Shown here one piece after another: positions 1 to 7,579 of a stretch of DNA of 25,126 bases. This DNA is from Amoeboradix gromovi (Eukaryota > Sanchytriomycota > Sanchytriomycetes > Sanchytriales > Sanchytriaceae). How positions within the stretch are numbered: position 1 is the first letter of the stretch; each line of letters starts with the position of its first letter. Location: contig JADGIF010000060.1 in the NCBI GenBank assembly GCA_018985225.1, positions 1 to 25,126 of the forward strand. Direction: 5' to 3'. Both the position numbers and the translations under genes were made by a program. Under the pieces are notes generated by a model. The model saw only the letters and a program-made list of their open reading frames with translations. It was not told where the DNA came from and searched no databases.

Positions 1-108
1 AATTCAAACAAGTATTTCGAGTATCCTCTAGTCATGGATCTTTTAGAGTACACGAGCAAATTACGAGCAAGATGTTCACTCGTACAAGTCAATAAACTTC
101 GACTTTGA
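1..108 (+). pseudogene. Fragment of a ubiquitin-specific protease (USP) domain
   Basis: The first 35 codons are open from the window edge to a TGA at 106-108. They contain KYFEYPLVMDLLEYTSK, which resembles the motif in USP/UBP deubiquitinases that reads roughly N-D-R-F-E-F-P-x-x-L-D-L-x-P-Y-T. The similarity ends after about 20 residues. No downstream His box (GHY) is visible in any frame over the next 300 bases, so this is a scrap or the decayed end of a gene lying outside the window. The identification rests on one short motif. Confidence 0.35.
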
Positions 109-530
109 TACTCAATCAATCTTGGATCACCAGTATGTATTTTAACAAACTGGACTTTGAAGAGTTCGGAATACTTTTTAAACCAAGACCGCAAGCCCCC
201 ACTCTTTACTTATTATCGTGTATATAGGCACCGCAAACGTATTGTGGAGTAACTTCGTAAGCTCGTGTTTCGCCAAAACGAGACCACTTTCGTTCATTTA
301 AAGGAGGAAAAAAAATAATTTATTTGTCGATTTCTGCCTACGTTAAATGTACTGGATGTTCTGCTCTACTCCGATGAGTTCGGATGTTAGCCTATAAACT
401 TCTATCAGGCGTGGAAATAAATGCGAGATCAGCTGAATAATTCCTGTGCCTGGTTGCTTTCTAGTCATCTTCGGGACTCAAGACAAACCTGAAAACTAGT
501 AAAAGCAATTTATACGTAATATGGTACACA
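109..530. other. Intergenic, no gene seen
   Basis: All frames are broken and I recognise no RNA gene or repeat here. The stretch is somewhat less AT-rich than the DNA after 530. Confidence 0.5.
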
Positions 531-796
531 CTCTGTAAAAAGCAGACTTTGGGTAAGAAACGAGTGACGAGATTTACCCAGTTGAACTTTTCACGGCAGT
601 GTCCCATATTTCCTCACCTAGGCGAACCCTCGTTGTTTGTATAATCCCTTGTCTGCGATACAGGTCTCTCACCATTTGCGTCAATAGTTTTCTACAAATC
701 TAAAATAAAGACTTGATGAAAGGGCAAAGGAATAGCTATACCAACTATTTATTTTTAAAATTTGGATACATTTTGTCTTGTCTAGTTTTTACAGAG
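531..796. mobile_element. MITE-like element, family B
   Basis: The left end reads CTCTGTAAAAAGCAGACTT and the reverse complement of the right end reads CTCTGTAAAAACTAGAC, giving an imperfect terminal inverted repeat with 11 exact outer bases. The last 90 bp (about 703-796) hold the shared module (ATAAAGACTTGATGAAAG ... TATTTATTTTTAAAATTT) also seen at 2459, 13250, 18734 and 20976. There is no coding capacity. I see no clear target-site duplication, so the left boundary is tentative. Confidence 0.5.
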
Positions 797-797
797 T

Positions 798-1313
798 ATG
801 TATCGTATGTCTGTTGAGACCTCAACACAAGAATCTCCAGTTTTCCCAGGGCAGAGAATCTATGGCACCGTCAAACTGAATTTGGACAAAAGGATCAATG
901 CCTCGTCTATAAGTTTCTATTTTAAAGGCTTTGAACAGACACATTTTAACTTACTTGGACCTACAATTCATCCAAAAGTATCAAAGTATGGCTCAAAAGA
1001 TGTTACATTTGACTACAAAGTTACCTTGTGGTGTGTTAATTAATTCATTTAGACAGACCAATCATAGTCATGGATTCCTAAGCTTTAATTTAAAAGCAAA
1101 CGGATTCCAGTTAAATACATGAACATGAATCTACTGTTTTTCTTATTTGTTGTTGAGTCTGCTTCAGTCATCTATAAATGTCGCTATCTTGCATCAAAGT
1201 CGCAATTCAAACCTCGATTACCAGGTATCAAGTTCGCATGTATCGTCCTAGAGTGCGCTAGTAGCTCAAAGAAATGGGGACAAAAAGAAATGGATAAATG
1301 TTTGAAGAAATAA
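798..1313 (+). pseudogene. Broken arrestin-like (alpha-arrestin N domain) gene
   Basis: Three reading frames together look like an arrestin N domain. Frame one (798-1043) has VFPGQRIYGTVKLNLDK, the strand where arrestins carry Y-x-P-G-x-x-V-x-G, and then FDYKVTLW. A second frame, up to 1122, continues with HGFLSFNLKANGF, matching the F-P-F-S-F-x-L-P-x-x-x-P segment. A third frame, near 1150-1200, has VESASVIYKCRYLA, matching the strand usually written S-F-E-x-x-x-G-x-I-R-Y. A short intron might explain the first shift (candidate GT...AG pairs lie at 1033-1060). The TGA after the second piece cannot be bridged that way. The ATG lies directly at the end of the MITE at 531-796. Alpha-arrestins are adaptors for ubiquitin ligases; this copy is probably non-functional. 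Confidence 0.5.
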
Positions 1314-2020
1314 ATTTTTATTGGGATCTACACCTTTTTTGTTTTATTTTTTGCTTGAATAACTAGCTCTGTCACTCTCAGTATCGATGCCCTAGTCAAG
1401 GCGAAACTTCTTTAATAAAAAAATATTGAGTCCAAGGTAATTCAAGCAGGTAGTTCCAGCTTATTACTACATATTCTCTAGACTACGAGCCATTCTTACA
1501 GGTCTCTCTGCCGATCAAGTCTTGCACTATATCTTGCTAGCCGTTAAGACTTAAATATTGAAGTGGTATGCATTTGTGTCCAGAGTAACCACTGTTTCGC
1601 AGTGCTTGCGCTGGAGCATCCTCTAACCTTCAGGCCGTTATTGCTTGATACGGCTCCCTCATCCACACATGTATTCTTAGAGTTGTACTGCTATGTTGCA
1701 GTACAGCCCTCATAGAAAAGTAAGCTATTTAGAAGTGAAGCGGTTTATATGGAGATCGCCGAAAGAGTAAGTTCAAATAATTCTTGTAGAACGATGTAGG
1801 CGATTAGAAAATATCCACAAATGTAGCCAATTCCTATCAATACTCATCAGTTATGAAGAATGCAAAAATCTTTAAATGTGAATTGCAAGTATACTTGAAA
1901 GTGATTTAAGTCCTTGTAGAAATATTCTACGATGGGATATTGGGTTGTCTACACCCAAAGGGATCTGGAATGTTGATTTACTGATATTCCTTGATTAAAC
2001 TTAGGCGTGGAGCACAATCT
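1314..2020. other. Intergenic, no gene seen
   Basis: There is no open frame of useful length and no recognised RNA. The stretch ends at the first base of the MITE at 2021. Confidence 0.5.
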
Positions 2021-2669
2021 GGGACACCAAATATAAAAACTAGACTAACTCGTTTTTAAAGGTGCACCATACGGAGGAAGTGCTATCATTAATAGAAGAT
2101 CTTCTATTATACCAACTTTCTTTCATTACTTTCAATCCCCTCTTCAAAATAAAATTAAAAGACCCTACATCTCTTTCAAATATATGAGGTCTTTCAGCAT
2201 CTAAGCAAAAGGTGCATTTTCTTAGACGGTACCCTTCTCTATTTCATTCTCACAGACACTACATTACTTTGAAGTGTAATCTATGGACAGTCTCCCTGAC
2301 TCTTGTCTTGCTGAATTTCAATTTCGTTTTAGTTCTTAAATGAAAATATACCCTATTATGAATTAGTACTATGAATTAGTACTATGAATTAGTATTATGA
2401 ATTAGTATTATGAATTAGTACTATGAATTAGTATTATGAATCAGAGGTTTATCTGATATAAAGATTGGATGAAAGAGTAAGAGAATAGCTGTACAGAATA
2501 TTTATTTTTGAAATTTCGATACAAAACGTTATTTATTTTCCTTTTATATTCGTCAACTCCGTAACTAGCTGAATGTCCACTCGCCTCTTGAATTCATAAA
2601 ATTAATAAAGCTGAAATAATGTGCCAAGTTGTTACAGAAAGTTAGTCCAGTTTTTATATTTGACGTCCC
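2021..2669 (+). mobile_element. MITE, family A, copy 1 (649 bp)
   Basis: The left end is GGGACACCAAATATAAAAAC (2021-2040), followed by the inner TAGACTAACT. The right end (2640-2669) is its inverted partner with a few mismatches: AGTTAGTCCAGTTTTTATAT running into TTGACGTCCC. The interior is non-coding, with a 13-bp tandem repeat at 2357-2444 and the shared module at about 2457-2530. The inverted copy at 13136-13541 matches most of its length. I see no clear target-site duplication. It is a non-autonomous element, and no matching transposase could be assigned. Confidence 0.8.
2357..2444. repeat. 13-bp tandem repeat (TATGAATTAGTAC), about 7 units
   Basis: Units begin at 2357, 2370, 2383, 2396, 2409, 2422 and 2435. 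They vary only at the last base (C or T), apart from the decayed final unit. The inverted MITE copy has about three units at the corresponding place (13333-13375), so the array has expanded or contracted since the copies diverged. Confidence 0.85.
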
Positions 2670-3139
2670 ATATGTATACTTATATTTTAATACGGCAGCT
2701 GCTCCAGCCAACAGTAGCAGATTATCGTCATGTATGCTTTAAAAAAAGATACGCTGCAATGCTTGTTCAGAATAAATACCTGACTGGAATATCAAAGAAG
2801 CCGTCTCATAATCTTTGTACGATGCGCTGCCAAGTACTTGAAAATAATATATGCTACATTCAGGGCATACGGACTCACATTCAGAGCAGGAAAATTGAGA
2901 AGGATAGTGATAGAACTGTACTACGCAAGTATACCAAGACAGACAAGTCATTCGGTATACCTAGAAAGACTATCTTTCTGAAAACTAGACTATCGTTATA
3001 TATCGATTGTAGTTAAGTCATAACTAAAACTCTGCATCTGCTCAATAGTTGTTGAAATATGAGATGCTTATGAAAACTGTTTAACATGATTTACAGTGGC
3101 ACTCTAATTTTCTTACAATATATGTATTTTACTAATGCA
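2670..3139. other. Intergenic between MITE copy 1 and the ABC transporter 3' end
   Basis: Open frames exist on both strands (plus 2621-3016, which starts inside the MITE, and minus 2739-2951). Neither resembles a family I know. The minus frame has a CxxC-type cluster (CSECESVCPEC) but nothing around it supports a gene. Confidence 0.35.
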
Positions 3140-5435
3140 CTAGTCGTCCTCATCTTCGTCCTCAGGGCTCTTGAGCACCTTGTAAGATTTTATACTTTTT
3201 ACGGGCAATGTGCTGTGTACTTGTCTCATTTCTTCTTTGGAATTTAGCTGCTGGGCCCATAAATTGGCATAAACTCCATTTAACTGCAGTAGGTTAGCAT
3301 GAGTTCCTTTTTCAACTATTTTGCATTTGTCTAATACTATTATCTGGTCTGCATTGACAATGGTACTTAGTCTATGCGCTATTATTATTGTAGTTCTATC
3401 TCTACCTAGCTTGCTCAGTGCTTTCAATACACCTTGTTCACTATGTTAAATTGAATTACGTATTTGTATCCAGCGCTGATGTTCCTTCGTCAAACATCAG
3501 TATTTTTGGATTCTTAACGAAGGCTCTACATATCCCTACCCTCTGCCGTTCTCCTCCGCTCAATTGCAAACCTCTCTCACCAACTTTAGCATGATATTGG
3601 TCTGAGAATTCAGTTATTCTGTCGTGAATCTGAGCTGCTTTGGCTGCTGCTTCAACTTGCTCGTCCGTTGCATTGACGTTTCCGTATTTTATGTTATACA
3701 ATATATCTTCATTAAAAAGCACAATGTCTTGCGGTACTATTCCCAAGCTCTGTCTTAAACTAAGCAAATTCACTTTATTTATGGATTGATGGTCTATTAA
3801 AATGTCACCACTTTCAATATCATAAAATCTAAATATCAGCTTCAAAATAGTGGATTTTCCACAACCACTGCTTCCCACAAATGCTGTGGTTTGACCAGAT
3901 AAACATGTAAAACTTAAATTGTCGAATATAATGTGATTCTCATACTTGAATTTAACGTTTCTAAATTCAATTAGTCCCAGGTGTATTTTTAGATCCATCG
4001 AATCCTTGTTCTCGGATATGCTTGAATTGGTGTCAAGTAGCTCCAATAGTTTTTCTAAATCTACAAAGTTCTTTTGAATTGTTTTATAAAACTTACCGAA
4101 ACCATTCAATGGCGCTATCAACTGTATCATGTAGGTAAAGAATAAAATGATGTCTCCTATTGAAAACACATTCTGCTTGTACTGCTTTAGTGCATGAAGT
4201 CCACCTATAAATAGTCCTACATGGATTATTATTGATTGTAGAAATGTTAAAGTTGTCATTGCCAATGTAGCTTTAAACTCTGTGATTTGAAATAATTTTA
4301 AAAAATGGCAATACGAACTAATTTCAAATGCTTCAGCGCAGTAGTATTTCACTGTCTCAAAGTTTAGTAATGAATCTACTGCCCTTCCTTGCATATGGTT
4401 GTCTAATTGATTTGCTGTTCTTCTTAATTTTGCTCTGATTTTGGTCAAATAAATTGTTGCAAAAATGTAGAATGCCATGGTAACTATAACAATTACCCCA
4501 AAGAAGTAGTGTAATTTGATAGTTAAAAAGAAGCAAGCTACAACTATATCAAATATAACCGGAGTTATCTTAAAAACAATCAAATTCATTATGGAATTTA
4601 TTGAATTAACTCCTCTATCTTGCACACGAAGTATTTCGCCTGTCTTTCGTTTTAAATGAAAAAAATGAGACTGCCGATGTAGATGAGTAAACAACTCCAC
4701 ACTTACTACTTTTGTAGTATTCTGCTCTATAGGAGTAAATAGCAAAGATTGTAAAACATCTATTAAACCGCCGCTAAATGCTCTTAGAGCAACAAACAGC
4801 GCTAGATCATACCAGTGCATGTTTGGAAGATCATCCACAAATTCTTTATAAAGAAACGGAACCAGGACATTAACGTACCTTCCAAGAGCCATACATGCTA
4901 AGCTGCAAAGAAAAAGTAGCTGCAGGAACATGTTTTTTTTTGGCCATACGAACTCAAAGACTTTTTGCAGCTGGTAAATCATTGATAATGTAGCAATTGG
5001 AACTTCATTATTGGTTGGAATCAAAGGATGATTAAAATCTTGTTCAGTAGGATGGCTGTTGACATATACATAATACATCATATGTATGTTTAGACATAAA
5101 ATAGCAGCTAGTTTAAAAAATAAAAAATAGTTAAAACTGTAAATAAACTCCAATATATTGAATAGCAGCAAGGATAACCAAAAAATTGGGATAGTCCATG
5201 TGGAGTAGTATCTAGGACGCTGCAACAACAAGTAAAGATGGAGCGTTATAGCAAAAGATATTACTACCTGGTCTATTTGAAAAGATAGAGCATTAACAAA
5301 ATACAAGAAGAATACCACTAGTATCAGACCGGTGACTAGCGAGTACTTGATTTTAAAGCGACGATTTCTTGCATTTATAAGAATAGATATTTGGAGTGCT
5401 AGGATTAAAACCGAGAAAACGAATAAAAATATCAT
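3140..5435 (-). CDS. ABC half-transporter, HMT1/ABCB6/ATM1-like, one 19-nt intron
   Basis: The coding sequence is complement(join(3140..3440,3460..5435)), 758 aa. Four to five hydrophobic segments fill residues 1-125. This resembles the extra N-terminal membrane domain of HMT1/ABCB6 transporters and is absent from plain ATM1. A six-helix ABC membrane domain follows (about 165-440), then the nucleotide-binding domain: Walker A GSSGCGKST near 521-529, Q-loop VPQD near 567, signature LSGGERQ near 625-631, Walker B ILMFDEGTSALD, and the switch His in AHRLS near 681. The usual DEATSALD reads DEGTSALD here. The tail is acidic (EDEDEDD). Family members move glutathione or metal conjugates across mitochondrial or vacuolar membranes; the substrate here is inferred only. 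Without the intron the frame stops just after SALDTNT. With it removed, the protein continues TEQGVLKAL as the family does. Confidence 0.93.
3441..3459 (-). other. 19-nt spliceosomal intron in the ABC transporter gene
   Basis: On the coding strand the intron is GTAATTCAATTTAACATAG. Its removal joins AC to T (Thr) and restores the expected reading SALDTNT-EQGVLKAL across the D-loop of the ATPase domain. Retaining it gives an immediate stop. The ending TTTAACATAG places a probable branch A right beside the 3' AG. It matches the intron in the CysRS gene in length and layout. Confidence 0.88.
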
Positions 5436-6227
5436 CCTGCTACAAGTACCAGATATGGAGTAACAAAAGGGACACTCTCTATGAAATCTAACCCACTACT
5501 TCGATTAGTGCGGGCAGACGGTAAGTCGTGTTTTGCTTAAAGCGAATTTCTCATTGCACAACTGTGATAAGTTCTGCTAGTATTTATTTTAGAAAAGGGC
5601 ACGTGATATTATGTCATGATACTTACAATCCAAGACAGCATTAAACCTTTGCAGCTCTGAAAATAAAGCTATCTACTTCTAATCTAGTATCTGCTATCGC
5701 CATTCTTGCCGTAAGTTTTGTACATTGCAGGCACTCTGATTATTGTTTGTTGTCTTAAAGCACTTAACTACTAGTTGCTGACTTAACTGTATTTAAACGA
5801 TGAAAATTTTATGGTTCTATTCTTATGACCTTTGTAATGGCAAACAAAATACGCAAGATCAATGCATTTACATTGAATTTAACGTGAAACCATGATTTTT
5901 CTCATTTTTTGAAAATAGCATAATAGCTGCAAAATGCATTTGGGATGTCCAACCTAACTCTAGTTTCCACAATGAAATACCAAGATGCTTCTACTTACCA
6001 CCTATCTTGCCCTTTTAAGAGCAGTTGCAGTATAACCAAGCTCCTCAATAAAAGTACTGATTTGGGAAAAACCAAAATTTTCGCACAAAATCTGAGAAAG
6101 CCAGTGGCTCTGTCACAGAGATTACTCACGCTCCCAATAAGATGCATGTGCTTCATGCATATCTTGCATACATATACTTTTCTCTCTACTTCAAATGCCT
6201 TTGATATTTTGGATACTTAAAAATCCC
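5436..6227. other. Intergenic, with a diverged GGGACAC motif near the ABC start
   Basis: At 5469-5498, 34 bp upstream of the ABC start codon, GGGACACTCTCTATGAAATC loosely resembles the family-A terminal motif. The plus-strand frame at 5945-6220 looks like no family I know. I see no TnpB/Fanzor-like protein downstream of the recombinase relic (minus strand, below 6228). Confidence 0.4.
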
Positions 6228-6488
6228 CTAGAGAAAGGACTGCTTATATCTCAAAGCCTTTTTGATGCATATGACTCTTGAAAATAAGAGTATCTCTTTT
6301 GCAGAAGATTTTGAGGTATATAGCGACTTTTTAATGTCTTGTAAATTGTATAGAAATCTATTTCCTGGTGTATGTGGGCTTGAAATTGTACCGTTCTTGG
6401 ACCAGTTTTTAAATATCAAAGTGCTAATTCGGTAAATATCGGCGACTTGTTTAGATTTAACAAATTCTGGACCGAGGACTTGACCCAT
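6228..6488 (-). pseudogene. IS607-type serine recombinase relic (MerR-like helix-turn-helix)
   Basis: This 86-codon frame starts at an ATG. Residues 10-50 (VKSKQVADIYRISTLIFKNW, then SKNGTISSPHTPGNRFLYNL) follow the IS607 TnpA DNA-binding pattern: a helix-turn-helix, a W-x-x-x-G-x-I stretch, and a T-P-G-x-x-R-x-Y wing. The next segment, KEILLFSRVICIKKAL, lies where these recombinases have K-x-x-Y-A-R-V-S-S. The nucleophilic Ser position is Ile here, and the frame stops about 12 residues later. So the DNA-binding domain is intact and the catalytic domain is lost. IS607-like elements occur in eukaryotes, some carrying Fanzor nucleases; no Fanzor piece is visible. It could alternatively be a stand-alone small DNA-binding protein. 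Confidence 0.6.
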
Positions 6489-6824
6489 CTGCAGTTAATG
6501 AATGTAAAGATTATGGAGTTTTTTACAGTGACAAGAGTCTAAAAAGAGATTGTATTAGAGCGATATGGCTCATGTAATCACTATTAATGGTTTGCTGAAT
6601 TAAAATCGACAGCTATAGCTTTATCTGATCGAGCGCTGCCGCAACATCAAGATTTAATTTTTATCAATTTTCAAGTGTACCCATTTTATCAAAATGTAGA
6701 TCCAAGCGGCAATCTACTAATAAAAAATTGGACTGCAAACTGCTTGCAAGAAATTATTACAACCCAATCATCAATTGTCTGCAAGCCGAAATGGGTACAA
6801 AAGGAGTCACAGCGTTCCATTTGA
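6489..6824. other. Intergenic between the recombinase relic and the deacetylase-like gene
   Basis: This is presumably the 5' region of the gene starting at 6825. The frame at 6728-6925 overlaps that gene in another phase and is treated as a shadow. No distinct promoter motif is recognised. Confidence 0.4.
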
Positions 6825-7490
6825 ATGATCAGTGTACTGTTGAGCGTAGCAACATCACAAGTAGTTTACTCAAACTGTGTAAAAAAGAATATGGTCGCTC
6901 TGACTTTGGGTGGTGGCCCTTCTGAAAACACCAAGAGTTACTTAAAAGCCTTTAAGTCTAATAATGTCAGCGCTACCTTCTTTGTCATCGGCACAGAAAT
7001 CGAACAGTACCCTGGTTTTGTTAAAGCTATTTACGATGATGGCCATTCAATTGGTGGTCAAAGCTATTCCTTTGCTGATTTTACCAAGTTGAAGGATGAA
7101 AGCGCGATTTACGATGAAGTCAAGAAAGCCAATAATTTGATTTACAAAGAAACAGGTAAATGGACGAATTATTTTCGTTTTCCATATGGATCTTATGACA
7201 CAAAATCTTTAAAAGTAGTTCAAGGACCAACGCTGGGTATGACTGTTGTGCAATGGGACGTAGATAGTAAAGATTGGAATGTACCCGAAAATTTAAGAGA
7301 AAAGGACTCTGTAAAGAATATTTTAGCCCCACTTAGCAAGCCTAATAAAGGCCATATATTACTGACTAGCGAATTTGAGAACGTTTTGCTGAGAAACATT
7401 AAAGAAATCGTCACAAAGTACAGAGCTAAAGGGTATAGGTTTGTTAAAATGCACCAGTGTCTTGGTTTAGATAGTGATTACAAGTCTTAA
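6825..7490 (+). CDS. Chitin-deacetylase-like protein (CE4/NodB fold) lacking the catalytic residues
   Basis: The protein is 221 aa. Residues 1-16 are a weak signal peptide; C18 and C212 sit where fungal chitin deacetylases form a disulfide. The order of NodB motifs is intact but the key positions are changed. Motif 1 is TLGGGP (27-32) instead of TFDDGP. Motif 2 is HSIGGQSYSF (74-83), with Gln and Phe at the two metal-binding His. Motif 5 is ILLTSE, with the catalytic His gone. Motif 3 (RFPYG, 118-122) and motif 4 (WDVDSKDW, 144-151) remain. With metal ligands and both catalytic side chains missing, it should not deacetylate chitin; a carbohydrate-binding or wall role is an inference. The stop is inside TAAATAAAACC. 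It converges with the gene ending at 7580, leaving 89 bp between stops. The alternative is a decaying gene, but the frame is intact over its full length. Confidence 0.88.
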   Translation: MISVLLSVATSQVVYSNCVKKNMVALTLGGGPSENTKSYLKAFKSNNVSATFFVIGTEIEQYPGFVKAIYDDGHSIGGQSYSFADFTKLKDESAIYDEVKKANNLIYKETGKWTNYFRFPYGSYDTKSLKVVQGPTLGMTVVQWDVDSKDWNVPENLREKDSVKNILAPLSKPNKGHILLTSEFENVLLRNIKEIVTKYRAKGYRFVKMHQCLGLDSDYKS

Positions 7491-7579
7491 ATAAAACCTT
7501 TGATTTTCATAAACCAAATACCCTGACATCGTCAATTCTCCGAGTCTTTATAAATAAAGCGCTTTTGAATAAACTCTAT

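Noticed and set aside
380-402. CCGATGAGTTCGGAT resembling a hammerhead ribozyme core
   Set aside because: The required CUGAUGA and the partner GAAA with pairing stems are not present; it is only a short hairpin.
2011-2680. Target-site duplication around the MITE
   Set aside because: Flanks (ACAATCT and ATATGTA) do not repeat; none could be shown for copy 2 either, so the transposon superfamily cannot be assigned.
2739-2951. Minus-strand frame with CSECESVCPEC
   Set aside because: Two CxxC pairs alone are not enough; there is no start context, no family resemblance, and an equally long plus frame overlaps it.
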